A DNA stretch of 64,000 nucleotides from Incurvaria masculella (lineage: Eukaryota; Arthropoda; Insecta; Lepidoptera; Incurvariidae): the NCBI GenBank assembly GCA_946894095.1, contig OX335644.1, positions 9,653,595 through 9,717,594 of the forward strand, in the 5' to 3' direction. The first letter of the stretch is position 1. Each line of letters starts with the position of its first letter. The position numbers and the translations under genes were made by a program. The notes under the pieces are model-generated. The model ran no database searches, was not told the origin of the DNA, and saw only the letters and a program-made list of their open reading frames with translations. This document shows, piece by piece, positions 47,050 through 59,000 of this stretch.

Positions 47050-50000
47050 ATGTCTCAATGCGGCTCACTGTCTCGACTGAAGAAGCTAAAAGTTATGAGT
47101 GACAAAGAAACATTGAAATATTTTCTTTCCAAAAAAGTTAGAATCCAATATGAATTTCTATTATCTCCTTGTAGGTTCCACATGATTTTTGTAGTTTGTA
47201 ATTTTTGGCCCTTTGTTTATCTGCATATTACCAGCCTTGCTTGCTTGGCACTACGGCGCATCGGAGATGTGGTGTGTTGGGCTAACATTAGGTGTGGTAT
47301 TAGCAAAGTGATTGGAAGGTGTTACCGTTTTCTTACTTCATTAAGGCGCTAGGACTAGCCAACTACTCGCGCCATACAAATGCACTTTTTAACAAATGTA
47401 ATAATATGTAGTGAAACGCTTCAGCAAATCCAAATAGAACTCCAGACTGATAATGGATTGTTAATATTTTTTTATTCCATCATTTATTTAAATAATAATA
47501 AAAATAAAAAAAGTTGATTTTTCTCATTAGAAATCTGAAAGTCATTCGATTTCTAGATATAAGCAAAAACAGCATATATGCATAAACAAAAAATTCCATT
47601 TGCTTTTAGATTTCTACATTTAGTCAAAAATGTTCGGAAATGGACACCGTTTCCGAAATGTATTTTGTATAGAAAAAGGAAACATACATTAACGAAAATC
47701 ATTCGATTCCTAGACAAGGAATCATATATTGTAAGGATGACACTTATAATCGTCAGACTTAGTTAGTTTACTTGGGGTGCCTCGTCTAACTTTGCGATTT
47801 GGCTAGTACCAGGCCCTTAAGTTAGTGGGTGCCATCCATGTCCATTTCCATAAGAAAATATTGCCAGCCAAATATGGTTAAATAATGGATTTGGGCTGAT
47901 TTCATCTTAATCCAATATACAAAAATCACGTGTCACTATGCTCGTACACGCTAATCTCCGAAACCACTCAATAGATTCTAATGATTTTTTTTAATTTGTA
48001 TAGTTTGTTCCCGCTTGAAAATGGGCTCCTTTTTAATAAAAAATAAATGTTGTCCCGTGCGGAGCCAGGTACGTCAGGCAGTTTTTTATAAATAACCGTG
48101 AAAGCAATGCATGACATGACAATCTCTTCTTAGAGATCCGAAAATATTGTTCTTGGAATCTACAATAAATTTACATTGTATGCCAGGTTGTTGAAAAGTT
48201 TATGAGTGAATAAGCTCGAGTTTACTTAAGGCGCTAGGACTAGCCAACTACTCGCGCCATACAAATGCACTTTTTAACAAATGTAATAATATGTAGTGAA
48301 ACGCTTCAGCAAATCCAAATAGAACTCCAGACTGATAATGGATTGTTAATATTTTTTTATTCCATCATTTATTTAAATAATAATAAAAATAAAAAAAGTT
48401 GATTTTTCTCATTAGAAATCTGAAAGTCATTCGATTTCTAGATATAAGCAAAAACAGCATATATGCATAAACAAAAAATTCCATTTGCTTTTAGATTTCT
48501 ACATTTAGTCAAAAAAGTTCGGAAATGGACACCGTTTCCGCAATGTATTTTGTATAGAAAAAGGAAACATACATTAACGAAAATCATTCGATTCCTAGAC
48601 AAGGAATCATATATTGTAAGGATGACACTTATAATCGTCAGACTTAGTTAGTTTACTTGGGGTGCCTCGTCTAACTTTGCGATTTGGCTAGTACCAGGCC
48701 CTTAATATAAAAATGACCTAACACACATATAATATGCTTTACGTAGGTTAAGATATTTTTTTATATTTTACTTGGTTACAATGAACGGCCTAGGCTTGCA
48801 GTTATCAATCACTTGCCGCTGATATACCCATGGATTTGGTAAAGCCCAAACTTGGGTTTAATAACTCGTAACTTGGATTTAATTAACCGCCAATCTCTCT
48901 ACCCTCTGTAACATGCAATTATTGTGAACTCTAAAAACTGAGAAACGTAATTTAGTCTATTTATATATTTCCTAGACCATTTATGGACCGAAAAAAGAAC
49001 CAGTTTGGGTATATCTAGAACGTGAAATGCAGGAAAATGTCGATAAGAAACCATACAACGAAAAAGTGGGAGCATGGCTTAAGTACCTGAAGGAATTAAG
49101 ATATTTTTTCTTTGTAGAAGGTAAGTTTGTGCATATAAGTGTAGACAGGCACCAGTGCACAGTTATGAATCGCCATCCTAGCTGTAGGCGTAATCACCTG
49201 GCTTTTCATAACGGCATTCATTGTTTCTTTCAATGTCCTTATCCCACTTGCTGTAAAACTTATAAAAATTTTAATATTACAAAAAAATTTAAAATGGAAA
49301 GGAAAATACGGTAAGTACGCACTTAGATAATCAGATATGTACTTGAGTACCTACTTTAATTTGAGGTTATAGGTAAGCAGGACACGAACCTGTGCTCTTC
49401 GGATTTTAAGTTCTTTTATATAATAATATTGGATATAGTATAAATTCATAAAATACTTACATAATTCCTAATGTAGCATTGCAGAAATTTAGAACTCTCA
49501 AGAAGGACGTTGGTCCCGTTTGGTTTATCCAACTGTCGGGGAGACAAGCGTGCATTTTGAGGGGACTCAAGGACGACATCCACAAGGACTTGATAGAGGA
49601 CCTTCCTCAAAGGACACAGACTGCCCTGCGCGACATCGGCATAACACCTAAGGTGCCGGACCTCAAGGTCATGTGTGCCATGCAGGCCAGCAATGAAGAC
49701 CCGGGACTCTTTGTCTGGAATCTGTACAAGGAAACCAATGGATTAGAGCCATCCATTCTCAAGAAAAGTGAGGCGCATTTTTTTACATGTTCGGTAAATA
49801 TGCTTTGGAAGTGAACATCGAGCATGCAAGCCGGCTCTGTGACACGTGCTGTTTTCTAACCACATCTTTGATATTATGTGACAAACATGTGAAAAAATAC
49901 TGTTAGAATGCCTATATCCCGGGATTATTTGAGCATCAATTCTCACTTGAGATCGGTAATTTTTTAAAAGGCACCTTTGTCCATAAGGCAGTGTAGGCAA

Positions 50001-53000
50001 CTGCCTTATCGGTTAGCCCCGCGCACCACGAAAAAGAATCTTTATGGAATGAAAAATTAATTTAAAAAATTGTATCGGATAGGATTCCAAGACGGACGCA
50101 GCCGCATTTAGCTGGGCGGATAGGACACAAGTGAAAAGACCTTTTTTTCATTTTATTTATTTTGAACACATACAGAAAAATAAAAATTGAAATTAACAAA
50201 ATGAAAACCTAGCGTGTTCCACACTTAATATAAAAGTATTACTTCTTCTTAATATTAACTTCGCGCACTTTTCAAGTGTGTTGACCAGCGTTGACCTCAG
50301 CAGTGCTTTTATTGCCAAGGGGTAAGAAGTAAAACAAGGGTAAAGGGGGCCCGATAATCGCATTGCCTAGGGGCGTCGACATGTTAATCCGGCTCTGCCT
50401 ACTAGACAACGCATTCTCTCTCTATAATTGTAGGATACCTACCTACCGGAGCAAAATTCACGTGAGGCAATAAACAAACCGGCCAAGTGCGAGTCGAACT
50501 CGCACACGAAGGGTTCCATACCATCGTAAAGGCTTAATAAAAAAAACCGTTTTTTGTATGGTGGCCCCGTTTAATTTTAATTATTTTTTAATTTTACCTA
50601 TTTGTTGTTATAGCGGCAAAATAAATTTCATGAACCGTAATAGGTAGGCAGATGAATTAGTGTGTATTTATTTTGCCGCTATAATAACTAATAGGTAAAA
50701 TTAAAAAAATATAAAAATTAAATGAAATTACATACGAAAAACGTGATTTTTGTGTTAAATATTGTTTATTTATTTTATTTATTTATTTATTTATTTATTG
50801 AAACTTACAGCCTATTGTACGATGGTACGGAACCCTTCGTGTGCGAGTACGACTCGCACTTGGCCGGTTTTTTTTATATCGATGGTCGACGCCTACCAAC
50901 TACAGGTTTTATTTTAGATTACAGCATGAATGAGATGATTCTGATGTCGAGCTTGGTAGTTATTGATTTCGACGAGTGCATCGAAGAATTGGATAACCTT
51001 ACTCACCAAAACCAGAGCCCGCCGCCCCCACCGCAGCCAAGTGAGCAATTTAATTATCTGTGAAAATTAGTCGATTTAAAAGAAAAATCAGTTAAAGGCA
51101 AACAATTTGTAAAAATATTTTTCAGGCATCTTAAAACTACACATCTAGCTTTACACATTTTTGTAACTATTTCAAAGAGGCAATATTATAAAAATTCAAA
51201 ATAAGCCAAATTTACATTAAACTTGTTTTGAATTTAAATGGAACTAATGAAAAAGTATAGACTTAGCTCCAATCAATGTTCAAACACGTCACTTTTAGTG
51301 AACCGAATGCAGTTCCTTCCATACTGTCCATATAAAGTGCCGTGTTTAATCATACGTTACGTTGATTTTGATTTTTTGTCCTATCGTGTACTCGGCCCTT
51401 AGGCTGAGATAAAAAGTCGTAACATAGACTCACGAAAAGTAGCACTTTGTGACGTCACTGCATTACTTTGACATTTCATCCATACAAAATGTGTCAAAGT
51501 GACGTCACAAAGTACTACTTTTCGTTAGCCTTAGCCCCGATTGCACAAAGCGACGGCCGAGTTAATCAACGTTCAAACACGTCACTTTTAGTGAACCGCA
51601 CGGAGATGCTTCCATACTACTCATACTAAGCCCCGGTTGCACGAAGAGACGGGCGAGTTAATCAATTTTCAAACACGTCACTTTTAGTGATCCACATAGA
51701 GTTCCTTCCATACTGTCCACACAAAGTGACGTGTTTGATCATACTTTGACGATGATTTTGATTTTTTGTCCTTTCGTGCACTCGGCCCTAAGTGACGTGT
51801 TTAATCGTACGTTGATGTTGATTTTGATTTTTTGTCCTTTCGTGCACTCGGCCCTTAGTTTCGGTTACGACTGTTTATTGTTCTTTACAATCGTAGCTTT
51901 TTTGTTTTTTTACCTAACGTAGTGAAGGTCTCCGTTTCAAGATTGGGCAAAAATGCTTTTGTATGTCTGGCTGTTCTCTACTTATGTGCATGAAGAATTC
52001 ATGCATCTTTCATAAACAAGTCTTGAAAGGTGCTCATTTTACTTTGTTTCTTCCTGTAATCCCATTGTGCTGTAACGTATGTTGATGTTTTAATTTTTTA
52101 AGGTTTTTATTCTGTTCGTTACCAGAAAATTCCCCGCCCAAGATGCCAAGCGGGAAGTTAGGAATGTACCTTCAAGTCGCGACCGAGGTTCCTCTAGTGA
52201 AGGCCGCCGGAGCGGCTGGGAAACCTGCCAAACACGAGGCTCTACCGCTGGGTAACAGATTCAAACCTAAGAGTGAATCGGTCAGTTGAATGCAATATTA
52301 TGCCACATTTTCGTCAGCCTCAGTGGCCCAGTGGCGCGAAACTTCGGCGATCGCTCTCCGAAGTTAAGCAACGCTGGGTCCGGTCTGGTCTTGGATGGGT
52401 GACCATTCGACCGATGAGAGAGGCTGGCCGTGGTTCGGATTCCACGTTAAGCTGTAGGTCCCCTTCCTTACTTACTAGGTGGTAGGGTTTATCCCGCCCG
52501 GGTTGGTACCATCGCATTGGATGAACGATGGTCGAAGCGGCAATGAAAATTGTCCGTGTTTTCCATCCAGTTCAATGTAGCCGTGCAATATAAGGAAGGT
52601 TCTGGCATGGCACCTAATTCCCATGTGGTGTGTTGGGCTAATACCATGACAGAACTTGTGGTCTTAGCCATCCATGTCCAGTCACATAAAAAAAAAAAAA
52701 AAAACATTAAAACATACATTATCTTTCAAATGCAACCCTCTTGACAGCGCGGGATCATACGTGACAAGACCGGCATCGCCGGTATATGCCACGTGAGATT
52801 TGTTATTGTAAACGTTTATATCACACCAATATTGACCAAAAACCAATTTTGTCAGCGTCGGCAGCGAAGGTGGTAGGGTTAATCCCGCCCGGGTCGGTAT
52901 TATCGCATTGAATGAGCGATGGTGGAAGCGGCAATGGAAATTGTCCGAGTTTTCCATCCAGTTCAATGTTGCCGAGGAAGATCCTGGCATGACACCTAAT

Positions 53001-56000
53001 TTCCATCTGGTGTGTTAGGCTAATATTATAACGGTCGAATTGGTGTTAGCTATCCATGATCAGTTACATAAAAAACTAAAATAAGTAGGCGATATAAGTT
53101 ACAGAGCTAAAACGTGTTACCTAACGCTTTTATGTGGCCAGCAGCCACCAGTAAAACCATTATATATCCCTGTTAGCGGCAATGGAAATTGTCCGAGTTT
53201 TCCATCCAGTTCAATGTTGCCGAGGAAGATCCTGGCATGACACCTAATTTCCATCTGGTGTGTTAGGCTAATATTATAACGGTCGAATTGGTGTTAGCTA
53301 TCCATGTTAGTTACATAAAAAACTAAAATAAGTAGGCGATATAAGTTACAGAGTTAACCTAACTTACCTAACGCTTTTATGTGGCCAGCAGCCACCAGTA
53401 AAACCATTATATATCCCTGTTATGCTCATTTTGTCATGCGAACTTTTGCTGGCTGGGGAAAAATCTGCAAGCGAACCGGATATGTTTTAGGTCGAAACAT
53501 AGATTCACTAATACGGGTACTGCGTGTAAAATATGTAGTAAGCATATGTTTTTCTACTTTCAGTTAATCAATAGAGCCAGAATGGATAAACAATTTGTAA
53601 GTGTAAAAATACCAAATATGCTTTGTATTTTTTCAGGTAAATGAGTGTGTAAAAGCTAAAGTTGCTCACATTCGGTGTGTGCATGAATAAATATTTATGA
53701 ATTGTGTTAATTTGCGTGATAGGTTTCACTAGTATTGTTGACATTTCAGCTAGAGAAGAGAGCAGACAGAAATAAAAAGAAAAAACAAGAAACTAGAGCG
53801 GCCAAATACAAGTTCTGGGAGCCGCCCATAGGCTTAAGTAAGTACATATCTTAAAGGTTTTACCGACCGATTAGAATCTCTAAATTTATAAAAGGGCACC
53901 ATATTAATTACCACCCATATACACATAGTTACTTCCATTCCAAAATATCACTAACCCTTAAAAATCCAACGTCCATCTGTCTTTCTGTCGGTCCGCTTTT
54001 AATTCGAGAACCGCATACCTCATTTTGATGCGGTTTGCGTCACTCTCGGTATAGCAAAAAACTATACATTAGAACTACATGAAAAAAAAACTACACATTA
54101 AAACTATACATTTATATTAAAACTTCCTATCATTGCAGGCTGCTAACTATGACGTTATTTACCTCAGGGGGTGAGAGGATTACATATGAAAGAAGTTTCG
54201 AAAAAACGTTTTTTTATTGGACTTTAACTCGGACGGAGCTACCCGAATGTGCTCCTTGGTTATAGAGCCTTTTGTTATGCCTTCTATTTAAATAAGAAGT
54301 ATAGGCCCTTTTTCAAGAAGAGACATTCTAGTTAATGAATGTTTAAACTTTTTATGAACGGCATGGAGTCGATTCAGCCATACTGCTACCGTGACGTGCT
54401 AAATCTTACGTTGACGTTGATTTCACGTTGATGCATTTTTGTGCGTTCGGCCCTTAGACTGACACTGTCAGTAATAACGTCGTCGTCATTATAAAAAATT
54501 ACGCGCATCAATTTTAGACTTGATTTTTTCCATTTTATTTAATACGTACAGGGGGCAACACCAATACAGAGCTGCTGGCGCTGCAGAAGATGTTCAAACG
54601 GCGCCCGAAGATGCGTCACGCGACGCCGTACGACAACCTGCACTACCACGTGGGAGGGGTCACCTACTGCGGTGGACAGCCCGTTTTCATCATCAACAGT
54701 GAGCCCCTTATCAACATAGAACCTCAGTGTGTTCGACGTGACTTCGCCATCCTTGTTCGTGCCGCTTAGTGACCACATCACCGGACCTACCCAGTCACCT
54801 GGCTTACGTATGAAGTTACTTAACGTGTCGTCTGGTTCCCGGCACGTAAAAAGAACAATATCGGGCCCATTCTTCCCGTGGATGTCGCAAGAGGCGACTA
54901 AGGCCCGTTTCCACCACCTCCAGCTGCAAAATCCCAAAGTTACCTTTCGGTTAAACCATATGAATATACCATGTAACCGAAAGTTACTTGTCGGATTTCA
55001 GGTAACCGGAGGTGAAAACAGGGGTAAGAGATTCGTTCGTAGTTCGGATTCCATCTAAAACTGTAGGTCCTTCCTTACTTACTAGGTGGTAGGGTTAATC
55101 CCCTCTGGATTAGTACCACCGCATGTAATGAACGATGGTTGATGCGGCAACGAAAATTGTCCGTGTTTCCTATCCATGTAGTTCAGTGTAGGCGTGTGTT
55201 GGGCTAACAGCATGACACTAAGGTGTGATATTAGCCATAGCTGCCCAGGTACGTAAATAAAAACGATTAAGCAGCTAATATTAATTTTGTACTGCTGGAT
55301 TGGAATGTTATTTCATGATATTTTGTCGGGCGTTCTAATTAAATATTTCGCTAATCAAAACAAAATCGTGTTGCCTACATTGAGTACCTAGTTAAATAAT
55401 AATTTTACCCTATATATTGCAGGGTAAGGACGGTGGTACTGGTGGACTGTATAGGGTTAAACTTTGCAACGTTTTTATTATCCATCCAACCAACATTTGA
55501 ATCAAACTTCATTATGTAGACGCGGTGACCTCGAAGACGGGCTACATTCCCGTGCACGGCGGCCTGGTGATGACGCCAGGGGGCTACACGATCCCCGTCA
55601 TCGGCGGCATGTTCAAGTTTCCAGAGATAAAGGACGCCTGCGCGGAGCCCTGTGACTGCATGAAATGGTAACCACAACCATTGACATAAATATTACTACG
55701 TAAGGACGGGCCCTTCCATACATCATAAATGGAGCAACAAAAGTGGTGTTCTATGCGCCGCAGGGTCACCACTTGGTCGCCAGACAGCCGCTCGCTCTCG
55801 TCATACGCCTGTGCGTGACCCATTTGAATGGTAAACACATCCAAGAATTACATATAGAACGCAAAGAAAGACGGAATATCGGAATACCGCAACAGGCGAC
55901 AGAATTGTATGAAAGTGCATTACCTTACCTTTTAAATATCACTGACCACACCACGTTCAAGGTTAGCAGAGAGGTGCATTCAAGGTGTGTGTTTAATGAT

Positions 56001-59000
56001 GCTGGAAGGCTACCACCTGGCAGTAGCGAAAACACGCAGCTGCTCTTCTAAAATCCTAACGTACATTTGCCCAATTACTCTTTAACGATACACCGTCCAA
56101 TCCCGCCGTTGGAACTATCAGACAACCTTCTAAACAGCATGACTGTCCTCTGAAAACTAATCCTACCATTCGTCGGTCCCATGTTTACGTATTTCAGGGA
56201 GGGTCGAGTCATGCGTTACTTGGAAGAGTCAAAATGTAAGTGCGGCCACCTCTACGACTTAAAGAACGAAGGGCGCACCAAGGCGAAGTTCTTCACGCCG
56301 CCGACCCGTCACTCGCCGTTCCAGTTCAACGAGGAGAAAATCTTCAACGTGGACCCGCGCTACGATTACATCGACGAAGCAATCGCGGAGGCGGTGCGCT
56401 CGGAGACGCCACCGGTCTGTGTTTTAAGAGAATCGTGAAGAGAGCGCAGATTTCTGCTTAAAAACACTTTGTCTTCTTCACTCTTACCCCTGCGCCCAAA
56501 AACACACACAACACACAACTAGCAATGGATAAATCATCAAAGAAAGCGAAACGGAAGGACGGGGATAGAAACCGAAACTAGTTTATATGGTGGCGGCGTA
56601 ACGGCAGCAGCGCCGGCGAGTGAATTCGCTTAGGTATTACTGATTTTCTGGAGTTCAGACACATAAGAACACGTAAGAACTTCACAGGGCGCTATTCAGT
56701 GCAACGAAAATTCAATTTTGCGCGTCCCGAATTCGTAAGCGAACTATACAATTTCCACTAACTATTTGTCTCTTTATCATGGAAACATAAGGTCCTCTTT
56801 CATACTAGGTGGAAGGTACCATCACATGCGACGAAAGATGGTCAAAACAGTAATGTCCGTGTTTTCCATCCAGTTCAATGTAGCCCTACTCATAAATGGA
56901 AATGCCTGGCATGGCATCTAATTTCTTTGGACATTCCGTGTGTTGGACTTACAAATATCATGTTGGAGGGTGTAGTATCAGCTTGCTACGTTCAGTTCGA
57001 TAAAAAATCTGAACAAACAATCTCCTTCCTTAGTTAGAAGATACTTTTATAGGTACTTCTTTCGTATAATTTACATATTAACAAATTCTCGATACCCCTT
57101 TAGTTAGTTTAAGCCAGGTTTGTTTTCTTTAGGGTCTAATCGATTTAAGGGACACAACACATTACAGAGCATGCTTCGATGTTGCAATATGTTCTTTTAA
57201 AATGTACTTACATGCCGTGACTAAACCAATGAACGTATGAAGGAAAATTCTTGAAAATATTGCTTTGATAATTAACTAATCAGCACACTTTATATCTTTT
57301 CAGAGTGTGAGCTCGACCGACAGTATTGCTCCTAATTCTATGGGGATCAAGTCGTTAATTGATGTAAGTAATTTTATAACCATAACCAAATTAGTTTGCT
57401 GAGTTCCTGCGCGCCACCGCAAAACCGATGCACCGAGAAAACACAGAGGAATTTGTAAACGCCGTTTCTCTAATCGACCTATACCAACCAGAGACTGCTT
57501 CCTTGTGCTGTTGAATAAGCTTGTTTACGTGCAAAACATTCTTATTTCGTGAATAAATACCTACTTTTATACGTGGAATGCTTCCCCGACTCCACATTCT
57601 CCATCGTTTCCTTAATAGAAGCGCGTACTGTCAATCCGACATGAAATTCCTTGCAATTCGCGAATGCGCGGACATCGTGGCTAAGTCGTCATTGACTCGG
57701 AGCTAAGGGGCGCAGGAACTAACTTTCCATGCCAGAGATCCCCGCCCCGATCATCGCACCATTTTCTTTCTCTTGCGAGTACGAGCTACTCCATGGTTCA
57801 GAATCCATGTAAAACTGCAGGTTCCTCTACCTTTCGCATGTATATCGCATATCATTGGTATTATCGCATTGAATAAGGGATGGTCGAAGCGGAAATAAAA
57901 AATTGTCCGTGTTTTCCATCCAGTTCATACATTGTCGCCATAAAGGGAAGGCGACGTCTAATTCCTTTGGGAATGCGATGTCTTGGATTCATATTATTAT
58001 GGTGCGTGACATGTGTGTGGTATTAGCATAGATTAAATAAATGTGAAGCCCTTCATTTTCAGAGTAGGCCTTTTCACCTAAATTGGTGTTTACGGAAGAT
58101 CGAAATTACATAAAAACGACAAATTGTCGTTTCAACTTCAACCTGTCAAAATCAAACTCGGACTCCAAGTATGAAAAGAACTGTCAAATCAATGCGCGCC
58201 CTCTTTGATTCTCCATACATTTGAAAACGCCAGTCGATCGGTTTGGCGTAAACGCCAATTTAGGTGATAAGTTGGATTACGCGCTCAGTTACAAAAATAA
58301 GGTACATTACTGCGAAGGTGCCTTTGCACATTTTTGAGTGCAATATAAATAAATTCAGAATTTCTCGACACCGAGAGAATGATTACTTGTCAAAACGAGT
58401 ATGTCGCTACTGTAAATGTTACACGTCCCAGACGTTGCTGTCGGAGCTGGCCTCCACGGCGCTGATCATCCCTCACCTGCCGCAGGCGTCCGCGCTCCCC
58501 GCACTGCGCGAGTGGTGCCGCCACCGGGTCAAGGGCGACCTCACCGACAAGGAGCATAGTGCGTGCACATTACTGTTTTTTTATGGGGGGTCACCTTTAT
58601 TTTTTATTATTATTTAATTTTACCTATTTGTTGTTATAGCGGCAAAATAAATGCATACTCTGTCAAAATTTCAGCTGCCTACCTATTACGGTTCATGAGA
58701 TACAGCCCTGTGGCAGACGGATGGACAGCGGAGGCTTAGTAAAGGGTACGGAACCCTAAAAATTTGCACATTTAATCCAAGGTCGAAGGTCTAAAATTTC
58801 AATCTTTTATCCGCGCCCGTAACTGTATAGTATACACATATCAGAATCAGAACTTACCCACCTTATGTAGGGCAAAACCTCCATTGAATGGAGTATAGTC
58901 CATACAATGGTTTACTTTTCCACTGTTTTCAGAACGCAACATGCTGTACAGCCGGAGGAAGTGGGAGGACTTGGAACGGGTGGACTTCAAGGCGCGCGCC

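Noticed and set aside
52320..52440. Possible 5S rRNA gene
   Set aside because: Only the internal promoter half of 5S is present and it continues into a SINE body.
55743..56051. 102-codon plus ORF in an intron of the 15-exon gene
   Set aside because: It lies wholly between phase-matched exons 55520-55667 and 56198-56414, and no domain was recognised; it may be repeat-derived.
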